A stretch of 64,000 bases of DNA, taken from Acidovorax delafieldii (GTDB lineage: Bacteria; Pseudomonadota; Gammaproteobacteria; Burkholderiales; Burkholderiaceae_C). Where the stretch lies: assembly GCA_002377855.1 (NCBI GenBank), contig DFQQ01000015.1, positions 27,664-91,663 of the forward strand. Direction: 5' to 3'. Below the pieces are notes generated by a model. It saw only the letters and a list, made by a program, of their open reading frames with translations, did no database searches and was not told where the DNA came from. The position numbers and the translations under genes are program-made. The first letter of the stretch is position 1. Each line of letters starts with the position of its first letter. This document shows, in pieces, positions 36,301 through 44,866 of this stretch.

Positions 36301-36306
36301 TATAAT
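36301..36306 (+). promoter_or_regulatory. Sigma-70 -10 box candidate for rpsO
   Basis: An exact TATAAT lies 98 bp upstream of the rpsO ATG in the gap shared with the divergent small gene. No strong -35 hexamer is visible at the normal spacing. The long leader leaves room for the S15 autoregulatory structure. Confidence 0.45.
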
Positions 36307-36403
36307 TGAGAGGCTTTGTTCAACGCAAGGCGCACGTTCACGGCTAGTTCCGGCTGTCTACGCAAGTCATCAACCAAACCCCATTTGGGGTAACAGGAAA
36401 ATC

Positions 36404-36670
36404 ATGATCGCATCCTCCATCAAGGCCGAAGTTGTTAAGGCCAATGCCCGCGCTGCCAATGACACTGGTAGCCCAGAAGTGCAAGTTGCATTGCTGACCG
36501 CACGCATCAACGAACTGACCCCTCACTTCAAGACACACGCCAAGGACCACCATGGCCGTCGTGGTTTGTTGCGCATGGTCAGCCGTCGCCGCAAGCTGCT
36601 GGACTACCTCAAGGCCAAGGACGCTGACCGTTACACCGCGCTGATCGCCAAGTTGGGTCTGCGCAAGTAA
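36404..36670 (+). CDS. rpsO: 30S ribosomal protein S15
   Basis: Primary rRNA-binding protein of the small subunit platform (16S helix 22 region). The 88-aa length is the usual one (E. coli has 89). The conserved core NDTGSPEVQVALLTARINELTPHFKTHAKDHHGRRGLL is complete, followed by SRRRKLLDYLKAKD. S15 typically represses its own translation by binding its leader mRNA, but that structure is not proven here. It is followed by a strong terminator and then pnp, the conserved order. Confidence 0.98.
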   Translation: MIASSIKAEVVKANARAANDTGSPEVQVALLTARINELTPHFKTHAKDHHGRRGLLRMVSRRRKLLDYLKAKDADRYTALIAKLGLRK

Positions 36671-36684
36671 TCGTTATTGCATGC

Positions 36685-36724
36685 AAAAACGCCTGGGTTA
36701 GTTCGCTAGCTCAGGCGTTTTTTT
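36685..36724 (+). terminator. Rho-independent terminator after rpsO
   Basis: AAAAACGCCTGG pairs with CTCAGGCGTTTTT (long stem with a G-T wobble) and ends in a run of seven T. It separates rpsO from pnp, so pnp needs read-through or its own promoter. Confidence 0.92.
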
Positions 36725-36876
36725 ACTTCGGAGTGGCAAATCGGAGCGAAGCTGTGTCATTCCACTGGAGTTGTTGAACAAGGTTGTCGACAGCTTCATT
36801 GGAATGGCATCGTGTTCTGAATTGCGCTCTATCCCTTGCTGACAGTGCGCTGTCAGCTATTTAAACAGGAGCAAGA

Positions 36877-39081
36877 ATGAGCATTTTCAACAAAGTCACC
36901 AAGACCTTCCAATGGGGCGACAAGACCGTCATCATGGAAACGGGTGAAATCGCCCGCCAAGCGTCGGGTGCAGTTTTGGTCAACATCGACGATACCGTGG
37001 TGTTGGCTACCGTGGTGGCCTCTAAGTCGGCCAAGCCTGGTCAAGACTTCTTCCCTCTGACGGTGGACTACATCGAGAAGACGTACGCTGCGGGCAAGAT
37101 CCCTGGCAGCTTCTTCAAGCGCGAAGCCAAGCCCAGCGAACACGAAACACTGACGAGCCGGCTGATCGACCGCCCCATTCGCCCTCTGTTCCCCGAAGGC
37201 TTCTTCAACGAAGTGCATGTGGTGATCCACACGGTATCGCTGAATCCTGAAGTGGATGCTGACATCGCTGCCTTGATTGCCACCAGTGCCGCCCTTGCCA
37301 TCTCGGGCATCCCATTCAACGGCCCTATTGGCGCGGCGCGCGTGGGTTACATCAATGGCGAATACGTCCTCAACCCCGGCCAGACTGCGCGCAAGAATTC
37401 GCAGATGGACCTGGTGGTGGCAGGCACCGAAGCTGCCGTGCTGATGGTGGAGTCGGAGGCGCGGCAACTGTCGGAAGAAATCATGCTGGGCGCTGTAGTG
37501 TTCGGTCATGAGCAAGGCAACGTGGCCATCAATGCCATCCACGAACTGGTGCGCGACGCCGGCAAGCCTGTGTGGCAATGGGAGGCCCCCGCAAAGGATG
37601 AGGCCTTGATCGCCAAGGTGGTGGCGCTGGCGGACGACAAGCTGCGCGCTGCTTACCAGATTCGCAACAAGCAAGCCCGTACCCAGGCGTGCCGTGAGGC
37701 TTACGCGGCCGTGATGGCAGCGCTGAAGTCGGATGGCGTCGAATTCGACTCCGTCAAGGTGGAAGGCATGTTGTTTGATATCGAAGCCGGTATCGTGCGC
37801 AGCCAGATTCTGGCGGGTGAGCCGCGTATTGACGGCCGCGATACCCGTACTGTGCGTCCCATTGAGATCCGCGGCAGCGTGCTGCCACGTGCGCACGGCT
37901 CGTCACTGTTCACGCGTGGTGAAACCCAGGCGCTGGTCGTGACGACGCTGGGCACCGAGCGCGATGCGCAGCGCATCGATGCGCTGGCGGGCGAGTACGA
38001 AGACCGCTTCATGATGCACTACAACATGCCTCCCTTTGCCACGGGTGAAGTGGGCCGCATGGGCAGCACCAAGCGCCGCGAAATCGGTCATGGCCGCTTG
38101 GCCAAGCGCGCACTGGTGGCCGTGCTGCCGACCAAGGAAGAGTTCCCTTACACCATGCGCGTGGTTTCGGAGATCACCGAATCCAACGGCTCATCGTCGA
38201 TGGCCTCCGTGTGCGGTGGCTGCCTGTCGCTGATGGACGCTGGCGTGCCCATGAAGGCTCACGTGGCGGGTATTGCCATGGGCCTGATCAAGGATGGCAA
38301 CCGCTTTGCCGTGCTGACCGACATCCTGGGTGACGAAGATCACCTGGGCGACATGGACTTCAAGGTGGCAGGTACCACCGGCGGTATTACGGCGCTGCAG
38401 ATGGACATCAAGATCCAAGGCATCACCAAGGAAATCATGCAGGTGGCGCTGGCGCAGGCCAAAGAAGCGCGCATGCACATCCTGGGCAAGATGCAGGAAG
38501 CCATGGGCGAAGCCAAGACCGAAGTGTCGAATTTCGCGCCCAAGCTATACACCATGAAGATCAACCCCGAGAAGATCCGTGACGTGATCGGCAAGGGCGG
38601 CGCTGTGATCCGCGCGCTGACCGAGGAAACAGGCTGCCAGATCAACATCGAGGAAGACGGCACGATCACAATTGCGGCCACGGATGCGGCCAAGGCCGAC
38701 GAGGCCAAGAAGCGCATCGAGCAAATCACCGCTGAGGTCGAGATTGGCAAGGTCTACGAAGGCCCTGTGACAAAGATCCTGGATTTCGGTGCGCTGATCA
38801 ACCTGTTGCCCGGCAAGGATGGTCTGCTGCATATCAGCCAGATTGCCCACGAGCGCGTGGAAAAAGTGTCCGACTATCTGGCAGAAGGGCAAATCGTCAA
38901 AGTCAAGGTCATGGAAACGGATGAAAAAGGCCGTATCAAACTGTCCATGAAGGCCCTGGCAGACCGTCCTGCTGGCGGTAGCGATCGTCCCGCGCCTGCA
39001 GAGCGTGGCGAGCGAGAGCCCCGTCAGAGCCGCGAAGGCGGACGTCCTTCGGCCGATCAACAACAACAGCAGCAACAGTGA
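36877..39081 (+). CDS. pnp: Polyribonucleotide nucleotidyltransferase (PNPase)
   Basis: Phosphorolytic 3'-5' exoribonuclease of the RNA degradosome. The 734-aa protein has two RNase PH domains; the second holds the catalytic loop DILGDEDHLGDMDFKVAGT. A KH domain (RDVIGKGGAVIRALTEETG) and an S1 domain (YEGPVTKILDFGALINLLP) follow. The C terminus is a charged tail ending in a short glutamine run encoded by mixed CAA/CAG codons. GGAG lies 8 bp before the ATG. A UUCG-loop hairpin follows at 39087-39102 (CAGGCC/GGCCTG). Confidence 0.98.
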   Translation: MSIFNKVTKTFQWGDKTVIMETGEIARQASGAVLVNIDDTVVLATVVASKSAKPGQDFFPLTVDYIEKTYAAGKIPGSFFKREAKPSEHETLTSRLIDRPIRPLFPEGFFNEVHVVIHTVSLNPEVDADIAALIATSAALAISGIPFNGPIGAARVGYINGEYVLNPGQTARKNSQMDLVVAGTEAAVLMVESEARQLSEEIMLGAVVFGHEQGNVAINAIHELVRDAGKPVWQWEAPAKDEALIAKVVALADDKLRAAYQIRNKQARTQACREAYAAVMAALKSDGVEFDSVKVEGMLFDIEAGIVRSQILAGEPRIDGRDTRTVRPIEIRGSVLPRAHGSSLFTRGETQALVVTTLGTERDAQRIDALAGEYEDRFMMHYNMPPFATGEVGRMGSTKRREIGHGRLAKRALVAVLPTKEEFPYTMRVVSEITESNGSSSMASVCGGCLSLMDAGVPMKAHVAGIAMGLIKDGNRFAVLTDILGDEDHLGDMDFKVAGTTGGITALQMDIKIQGITKEIMQVALAQAKEARMHILGKMQEAMGEAKTEVSNFAPKLYTMKINPEKIRDVIGKGGAVIRALTEETGCQINIEEDGTITIAATDAAKADEAKKRIEQITAEVEIGKVYEGPVTKILDFGALINLLPGKDGLLHISQIAHERVEKVSDYLAEGQIVKVKVMETDEKGRIKLSMKALADRPAGGSDRPAPAERGEREPRQSREGGRPSADQQQQQQQ

Positions 39082-39115
39082 TCTAGCAGGCCTTCGGGCC
39101 TGTAGGTGAATGTGA

Positions 39116-39165
39116 TTTGCTATTGAATTTGTAGCAGCCGGCGCTTTCCCAGAAGGCGCCGGTGC
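39116..39165 (+). repeat. About 50-bp hairpin repeat, copy C
   Basis: tttgctattgaatttgtagc then agccggcgctttcccagaag and gcgccggtgc. The left arm matches copy A almost exactly. The right arm pairs CCGGCGC with GCGCCGG, a compensated version of the copy A stem. It lies between pnp and the quinone oxidoreductase gene. Confidence 0.72.
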
Positions 39166-39191
39166 TTAAATTACCTCAAACTACGAACACT

Positions 39192-40193
39192 ATGACCGAA
39201 CGCGTGATGCGCGCCGTGGAAATATCGTCCTTCGGGCCGCCCGATATGCTTCGCATTGAACAGCGCCCCGTGCCGGTAGCTGGCCCTGGCGAAGTGCTGA
39301 TGCGTGTCAGTGCGAGCGGCATCAACCGTCCTGATGTGCTGCAGCGTGCGGGTCACTATGCGCCCCCGGCTGGCGCTTCCGATCTCCCGGGGCTGGAAGT
39401 GGCTGGCGTGATCGAGGCGGGTGATGCGCAGGCCATGGCGTTAATGGGATTGAAGATCGGTGACCGCGTTTGTGCCTTGGTGGCCGGAGGAGGCTATGCA
39501 CAGTGGTGTGTTGCTCCGGTGGGCCAGTGTCTTCCTGTTCCATCGGGCCTCAGTGATATTGAGGCGGCGTCGCTGCCTGAAACACTTTTCACGGTGTGGA
39601 GCAATGTATTCGATCGAGGCCGCCTGCAAGCGGGAGAGTTCCTTCTGGTGCAGGGTGGCAGCAGTGGAATCGGAGTGACTGCCATTCAGCTGGCCCGCGC
39701 TTGGGGCGCCAAGGTGATAGCGACTGCGGGAAGCGACGAAAAATGCGCGGCTTGTCTGGAGCTGGGTGCAGCCCATGCAATCAACTACAAAACACAGGAC
39801 TTCGTAGCAGAGGTCAGCCGCATTACCGAAGGACGGGGCGTGGATGTGGTGCTGGACATGGTTGCCGGAGATTACGTTGCACGCGAGGTGGAATGCCTCG
39901 CGGAAGACGGACGGCTGGTCATCATTGCAGTCCAGGGCGGGGTGAAGAGCTCCTTCAATGCGGGGCTCGTTCTCCGGCGTCGGCTGACAGTCACCGGGTC
40001 TACCTTGCGCCCGCGCTCTGTGGCATTCAAGACAGCCATCGCGCAATCGCTTCGCTCACATGTGTGGCCGCTGATCGAGCAGGGGAAAGTTCGCCCTGTC
40101 ATCTACCGGACGTTTGACGCTAGCGACGCGGCTGCTGCCCATGCATTGATGGAGTCCAACCAACACACTGGCAAGATTGTTTTGACGTGGTAA
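39192..40193 (+). CDS. NAD(P)H quinone oxidoreductase, PIG3 family
   Basis: Zinc-free medium-chain dehydrogenase/reductase of 333 aa that probably reduces quinones with NADPH. It has an N-terminal GroES-like domain (PGEVLMRVSASGINRPDVLQR). The Rossmann fold has the dinucleotide loop VQGGSSGIGVTAIQLA (GxxSGIG) and the adjacent GADVVLD-like GRGVDVVLDMVAG. Catalytic zinc cysteines are absent, as expected. The ATG at 39192 gives the family N terminus; upstream in-frame codons fall in repeat copy C. It ends 2 bp before tpiA, so the two are co-transcribed. Confidence 0.92.
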   Translation: MTERVMRAVEISSFGPPDMLRIEQRPVPVAGPGEVLMRVSASGINRPDVLQRAGHYAPPAGASDLPGLEVAGVIEAGDAQAMALMGLKIGDRVCALVAGGGYAQWCVAPVGQCLPVPSGLSDIEAASLPETLFTVWSNVFDRGRLQAGEFLLVQGGSSGIGVTAIQLARAWGAKVIATAGSDEKCAACLELGAAHAINYKTQDFVAEVSRITEGRGVDVVLDMVAGDYVAREVECLAEDGRLVIIAVQGGVKSSFNAGLVLRRRLTVTGSTLRPRSVAFKTAIAQSLRSHVWPLIEQGKVRPVIYRTFDASDAAAAHALMESNQHTGKIVLTW

Positions 40194-40195
40194 AC

Positions 40196-40939
40196 ATGAA
40201 AAAGAAACTGATTGCAGGCAACTGGAAGATGAACGGGGGCCTGGTTGCTAACGAAGCCTTGGTCAAGGCCCTGCTTGCCGGGCTGGGTACGCCTACTTGC
40301 GATGTGGCAATTGCGGTACCTGCTCCTTATTTTGCGCAGATCCAAAGTTTGGTATCTGGCGCCGAGATCGCCCTGGCATCCCAAGACGTTTCGTCGTATG
40401 CCTCAGGTGCCTACACCGGGGAAGTGTCTGCGGGCATGCTGAAAGAGTTTGGTGTTCGCTATACGCTGGTTGGGCACTCGGAGCGGCGCCAATACCACGC
40501 GGAAACAGATGCCGTTGTGGCGGAAAAGGCCCGGCAGGCTCTGGCCGCTGGCATCACCCCAATCGTTTGTGTAGGAGAAACTCTGCAGGAGCGCGAGGCG
40601 GGCCAGACGGAAGCGGTGGTCAAGCGACAACTCGCCGCCGTCATTCATGTCAACGGCCACTGCATCAGTGAGATTGTGGTGGCTTACGAGCCTGTGTGGG
40701 CAATAGGCACGGGGCGCACCGCATCGCCCGACCAGGCCCAGCAGGTACACGCTGTTTTGCGTGCACAGTTGGCTGCCGCTACTCCCCATGCAGATCGTGT
40801 TCGCGTGCTTTATGGCGGCAGCATGAACGCAGCCAACGCCGTCGAATTGCTCGCGCAGCCAGATATTGATGGGGGACTGGTGGGCGGCGCATCTCTCAAG
40901 TCAGAAGATTTTCTCAGAATCATTGCCGCAGCCAGTTGA
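40196..40939 (+). CDS. tpiA: Triosephosphate isomerase
   Basis: Glycolytic isomerase that interconverts DHAP and glyceraldehyde-3-phosphate. The 247-aa TIM barrel has all catalytic residues: Asn9/Lys11 (AGNWKMNGG), His94 (LVGHSERR) and Glu165 (VVAYEPVWAIGTG). The phosphate loop is YGGSMNAAN. It follows the quinone oxidoreductase gene closely and precedes secG, the usual betaproteobacterial order leading into the nuo operon. Confidence 0.98.
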   Translation: MKKKLIAGNWKMNGGLVANEALVKALLAGLGTPTCDVAIAVPAPYFAQIQSLVSGAEIALASQDVSSYASGAYTGEVSAGMLKEFGVRYTLVGHSERRQYHAETDAVVAEKARQALAAGITPIVCVGETLQEREAGQTEAVVKRQLAAVIHVNGHCISEIVVAYEPVWAIGTGRTASPDQAQQVHAVLRAQLAAATPHADRVRVLYGGSMNAANAVELLAQPDIDGGLVGGASLKSEDFLRIIAAAS

Positions 40940-40974
40940 GCTGTGCGCAAGTAGCTATCAAATTAGGAGTAAAA

Positions 40975-41349
40975 ATGAGTGTTTTGGTTAACGTGATTTT
41001 GGCGGTGCAGATTTTGGCCGCGCTGGGAATGATTGGCTTGATTCTGGTGCAGCATGGCAAAGGCGCAGACATGGGGGCTGCTTTTGGTAGTGGCTCTTCC
41101 GGAAGCCTTTTCGGTGCGAGTGGCAGTGCCAACTTCCTGTCGCGTACTACGGCAGTCCTGGCGGCTGTATTTTTCGTCACTACTTTGGCGCTGGCCTACT
41201 TTGGCAACGCCCGCCCGGCCAGTTCTGGCAGTGTTCTCGAAACGCCCGCAGCGGTGATCCCATCGTCTGGCGCAGCGCCCAGCGCTGACGCGGCATCGGC
41301 AGCCCCTGTTGTGCCTGCCTCGGGTGCTGCCCAAATTCCAACCAAATAA
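40975..41349 (+). CDS. secG: Preprotein translocase subunit SecG
   Basis: Small membrane component of SecYEG. The 124-aa protein has two membrane helices (VNVILAVQILAALGMIGLIL and TTAVLAAVFFVTTLALAYF). The conserved loop QHGKGADMGAAFGSGSSGSLFGASGSANFLSR lies between them, and an Ala/Pro/Ser-rich tail follows. AGGAG is well placed before the ATG at 40975. The tRNA-Leu gene follows. Confidence 0.96.
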   Translation: MSVLVNVILAVQILAALGMIGLILVQHGKGADMGAAFGSGSSGSLFGASGSANFLSRTTAVLAAVFFVTTLALAYFGNARPASSGSVLETPAAVIPSSGAAPSADAASAAPVVPASGAAQIPTK

Positions 41350-41465
41350 TCTGCACTAAATTGGTTTTTCTGACGCGAAGCCAGGGTTTTCCGGGGTAGA
41401 ATTCTGGATTGTCTGGAAAGCCAAAACCCTTGCGGTTCCTCATGCCATCCAGGCACGCAACATCA

Positions 41466-41550
41466 GCCGTCGTGGTGAAATTGGTAGACACGCTATCTTG
41501 AGGGGGTAGTGGCGAAAGCTGTGCGAGTTCGAGTCTCGCCGACGGCACCA
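41466..41550 (+). tRNA. tRNA-Leu (anticodon GAG)
   Basis: An 85-nt gene with encoded CCA. Acceptor GCCGTCG pairs with CGACGGC. The anticodon stem CTATC/GGTAG encloses TTGAGGG, giving GAG, which reads CTC/CTT. The long variable arm (class II) and the T-arm with GTTCGAGTC are present. It lies between secG and nuoA. Confidence 0.97.
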
Positions 41551-41617
41551 AAACAAAAGCCAGCCTGCAAAACTTGCAAAGTTTTCTGGCTTGGCTACAG
41601 CGGTGAGCATCCTCAAG

Positions 41618-41977
41618 ATGAACCTCGATCAGTACCTCCCCGTCCTTTTGTTCATCTTGGTTGGCGTCGCCGTTGGCGTTGTCCCCTTGATTCTTGGTTA
41701 TGTGCTGGGCCCCAATCGCCCTGACGCTGCCAAAAACTCCCCTTACGAATGCGGCTTTGAAGCCTTTGAAGACGCGCGCATGAAATTCGATGTGCGCTAC
41801 TACCTCGTCGCCATTCTGTTCATTCTTTTTGATCTGGAAATCGCATTTCTCTTTCCTTGGGCGGTGACGCTGCACGAGGTGGGGATGGCGGGCTTTGTAG
41901 CGGTTTCAATCTTCTTGACCATCCTGGTCGTGGGCTTTGCCTACGAATGGAAAAAGGGCGCGCTGGATTGGGAATGA
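41618..41977 (+). CDS. nuoA: NADH-quinone oxidoreductase subunit A
   Basis: Membrane-arm subunit of complex I, 119 aa with three membrane helices. Family motifs are NSPYECGFEAFEDARMKFDVRYYLVA (with the conserved acidic loop cysteine) and FLFPWAV. The ATG at 41618 gives the normal length. It is the first of 14 nuo genes in standard order; the operon promoter must lie in or upstream of the tRNA/secG region. Confidence 0.97.
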   Translation: MNLDQYLPVLLFILVGVAVGVVPLILGYVLGPNRPDAAKNSPYECGFEAFEDARMKFDVRYYLVAILFILFDLEIAFLFPWAVTLHEVGMAGFVAVSIFLTILVVGFAYEWKKGALDWE

Positions 41978-42002
41978 TCAAGCTTCAACAAGGACGAACG
42001 CG

Positions 42003-42482
42003 ATGATTGAAGGCGTGATGAAGGAAGGCTTTATCACTACCAGTTACGACTCGGTGGTGAATTGGGCCAAGACAGGCTCTCTGTGGCCTATGACGTTCGG
42101 TTTGGCGTGCTGTGCTGTTGAGATGATGCACGCTGCTGCGGCGCGCTACGACATTGGTCGTTTTGGTGCAGAGGTATTTCGCGCTAGTCCGCGGCAGTCC
42201 GATTTGATGATTGTGGCTGGGACGCTTTGCAACAAGATGGCGCCCGCTTTGCGCAAGGTGTATGACCAGATGTCCGAACCCCGGTGGGTTTTGTCGATGG
42301 GATCTTGTGCCAACGGCGGAGGCTATTACCACTATAGCTACTCTGTGGTGCGCGGGTGCGATCGCATTGTGCCTGTGGATGTGTATGTACCTGGCTGCCC
42401 GCCAACGGCAGAGGCGTTGATCTACGGGATCATTCAGCTGCAGCAAAAAATTCGCCGCACCAATACGATCGCTCGGGTTTGA
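42003..42482 (+). CDS. nuoB: NADH-quinone oxidoreductase subunit B
   Basis: Carries the terminal 4Fe-4S cluster N2 that reduces quinone. The 159-aa protein has all four ligands: adjacent Cys36/Cys37 (FGLACCAVEMM), Cys102 (GSCANGGGYYHYSY) and Cys132 (VPGCPPT). AAGGA precedes the ATG at 42003. It is soluble and sits in the hydrophilic arm next to NuoD. Confidence 0.98.
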   Translation: MIEGVMKEGFITTSYDSVVNWAKTGSLWPMTFGLACCAVEMMHAAAARYDIGRFGAEVFRASPRQSDLMIVAGTLCNKMAPALRKVYDQMSEPRWVLSMGSCANGGGYYHYSYSVVRGCDRIVPVDVYVPGCPPTAEALIYGIIQLQQKIRRTNTIARV

Positions 42483-42492
42483 AGGGTTGAAG

Positions 42493-43101
42493 ATGACTGC
42501 TGTTGCCATTCGGCCTGAAAAGCTCAAAGAGACCATCGCTGCAACGCTGGGCTCGAAGGTGCGTCAAATCACTGTTTCATTGGGCGAAGTCACCGTCACC
42601 GTCGCTGCTGCGGATTACCTCGAATCCATGCGTGCGCTGCGTGATTCAAGCGGATGCCAGTTCGAGCAGTTGATTGATCTTTGTGGCGTCGACTACTCTG
42701 CCTACGCCAATGCAGTGAACGAAGGGTCCCGATACTGCGTAGTATCACATCTCCTGTCGGTCAGTCTGAATCAGCGTGTACGCGTCAAGGTGTATTGCCC
42801 AGATGACGATTTTCCGATGGTGACATCGGTTTCAGACCTTTGGAACTCCGCCAATTGGTACGAACGCGAAGCCTTCGATTTGTTTGGCATCGTGTTTGAT
42901 GGACACAACGATCTGCGTCGTATCCTGACCGACTATGGCTTTATCGGCCATCCCTTCCGCAAAGACTTTCCTTTGTCAGGGCATGTCGAAATGCGCTACG
43001 ACGCGGAGCAGCGTCGGGTGGTGTACGAGCCTGTCTCCATTGAGCCGCGCGAGATCACGCCTCGCATCATTCGCGAAGAAAAGTACGGAGGCCTGCACTG
43101 A
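42493..43101 (+). CDS. nuoC: NADH-quinone oxidoreductase subunit C
   Basis: Hydrophilic-arm subunit (30-kDa family), 202 aa. Motifs are FEQLIDLCGVDY and the family signature WNSANWYEREAFDLFGIVF, followed by GFIGHPFRKDFPLSGHVEMRYD. It is a separate gene, not fused to nuoD as in E. coli. The ATG at 42493 is preferred over a TTG 6 bp earlier. Confidence 0.97.
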   Translation: MTAVAIRPEKLKETIAATLGSKVRQITVSLGEVTVTVAAADYLESMRALRDSSGCQFEQLIDLCGVDYSAYANAVNEGSRYCVVSHLLSVSLNQRVRVKVYCPDDDFPMVTSVSDLWNSANWYEREAFDLFGIVFDGHNDLRRILTDYGFIGHPFRKDFPLSGHVEMRYDAEQRRVVYEPVSIEPREITPRIIREEKYGGLH

Positions 43102-43127
43102 GCCGCTATGGGCTTATGTGAACCATC

Positions 43128-44381
43128 ATGGCTGAAATCAAAAACTATTCCCTGAATTTCGGGCCGCAGCACCCTGCAGCCCATGGCGTGTTGCGCTTGG
43201 TGCTGGAGCTTGATGGCGAGGTGGTGCAGCGGGCTGATCCTCACATCGGATTGCTCCATCGTGCTACCGAGAAGCTGGCTGAGCACAAAACGTTTATCCA
43301 GTCGCTGCCATATATGGATCGGCTGGACTACGTGTCCATGATGTGCAACGAGCATGCGTACTGCTTGGCCATCGAGAAGCTGCTGGGTATCGAAGTGCCT
43401 GTGCGGGCGCAGTACATCCGCGTGATGTTTTCTGAAATCACGCGTCTGTTGAATCATCTGATGTGGCTGGGCTCGCACGGCAATGATTGCGGCAGTTCCA
43501 CCATCTTGATTTATACGTTCCGTGAGCGTGAAGATCTGTTCGACATGTATGAGGCGGTGTCGGGTGCGCGCATGCACGCCGCATATTTCCGCCCAGGCGG
43601 TGTGTACCGGGATCTGCCCGACAGCATGCCGCAGTACAGGGTCAGCAAGATCAAGAACGCGAAAGCGTTGGAGGCGATGAATCAGAATCGCCAGGGCTCT
43701 CTGCTGGATTTCATTGATGATTTCACGAAACGCTTCCCAGGTTGCGTGGATGAGTATGAAACGCTCTTGACAGACAACCGCATCTGGAAGCAGCGCACCG
43801 TTGGCATTGGAGTGGTAAAGCCGGAACGCGCATTGAACTTGGGCATGACAGGTCCCATGTTGCGCGGTTCAGGCATTGCTTGGGACCTGCGCAAGACGCA
43901 ACCCTATGATGCGTATGATCGCGTCGATTTCGATATCCCTGTCGGGAAGACAGGGGACTGCTACGACCGCTATCTGGTCCGCGTTCACGAAATGCGCGAG
44001 TCCAATCGGATCATCAAGCAATGTGTGGACTGGCTTCGTGCAAACCCGGGTCCAGTCATCACCGACAACCACAAGGTCGCGGCGCCCTCTCGCGAATCCA
44101 TGAAGTCCAACATGGAAGAGCTGATTCACCATTTCAAGCTGTTCACTGAAGGTTTTCATGTGCCCGAAGGTGAGGCCTACGCTGCCGTGGAGCATCCCAA
44201 AGGCGAGTTTGGCATTTATCTGGTGAGCGACGGTGCGAACAAGCCTTATCGGCTGAAGATTCGCGCTCCGGGCTTTGCCCATTTGGCCACGTTGGACGAG
44301 ATGGCACGAGGGCACATGATTGCCGACGCAGTGGCGATCATTGGCACTATGGATATCGTGTTCGGAGAGATTGATCGATGA
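43128..44381 (+). CDS. nuoD: NADH-quinone oxidoreductase subunit D
   Basis: 49-kDa-type subunit that forms the quinone pocket with NuoB, 417 aa. Motifs include NFGPQHPAAHGVLRL (with the His thought to contact quinone), HRATEKLAEHK, MCNEHAYCLAIEKLL and the C-terminal DIVFGEIDR. The stop overlaps nuoE as ATGA. Confidence 0.98.
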   Translation: MAEIKNYSLNFGPQHPAAHGVLRLVLELDGEVVQRADPHIGLLHRATEKLAEHKTFIQSLPYMDRLDYVSMMCNEHAYCLAIEKLLGIEVPVRAQYIRVMFSEITRLLNHLMWLGSHGNDCGSSTILIYTFREREDLFDMYEAVSGARMHAAYFRPGGVYRDLPDSMPQYRVSKIKNAKALEAMNQNRQGSLLDFIDDFTKRFPGCVDEYETLLTDNRIWKQRTVGIGVVKPERALNLGMTGPMLRGSGIAWDLRKTQPYDAYDRVDFDIPVGKTGDCYDRYLVRVHEMRESNRIIKQCVDWLRANPGPVITDNHKVAAPSRESMKSNMEELIHHFKLFTEGFHVPEGEAYAAVEHPKGEFGIYLVSDGANKPYRLKIRAPGFAHLATLDEMARGHMIADAVAIIGTMDIVFGEIDR

Positions 44382-44866
44382 TTACCGAAGCGACGCTTGC
44401 GCGATTTGCGCGTGAAGTGGCCAAGTACCCTGCAGACCAGAAGCAGTCTGCGGTGATGGCTTGTCTCTCTATCGTGCAGCAAGAGCAGGGGTTTGTCAGC
44501 CCTGAAAGTGAGGCCGTGATTGCAGAGTACCTGGGCATGGCCCAGATTGCCGTGCACGAGGTCACGACCTTCTACAACATGTACAACCAGCAGCCGGTCG
44601 GCAAGTACAAGCTCAACGTCTGCACCAACCTGCCTTGCCAGTTGCGTGACGGGCAGAGAGCGCTGCACCACCTTGAGCAAAAACTGGGGGTGTCCATGGG
44701 TGAAACGACTGCGGATGGTTTGTTCACCTTGCAGCAGTGCGAATGCCTTGGTGCTTGCGCAGATGCACCGGTCATGTTGGTCAATGACCGCACCATGTGC
44801 AGTTTCATGGACAACGACAAGCTCGACCAGCTGGTGGACGGCTTGCGTGCCGCGGAGGGCAAGTGA
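44378..44866 (+). CDS. nuoE: NADH-quinone oxidoreductase subunit E
   Basis: 24-kDa-type subunit of the NADH dehydrogenase module with a 2Fe-2S cluster (N1a). In the 162-aa protein the ligands are Cys82 and Cys87 (VCTNLPCQL), and Cys123 and Cys127 (CECLGACADAP). The start overlaps nuoD by 4 bp and the stop overlaps nuoF by 1 bp (TGATG). Confidence 0.97.
   Translation: MITEATLARFAREVAKYPADQKQSAVMACLSIVQQEQGFVSPESEAVIAEYLGMAQIAVHEVTTFYNMYNQQPVGKYKLNVCTNLPCQLRDGQRALHHLEQKLGVSMGETTADGLFTLQQCECLGACADAPVMLVNDRTMCSFMDNDKLDQLVDGLRAAEGK

Noticed and set aside
39058..39079. CAA/CAG repeat at the end of pnp as a phase-variable tract
   Set aside because: It is a short mixed-codon run in a flexible tail; length change by a codon would not switch the gene on or off.
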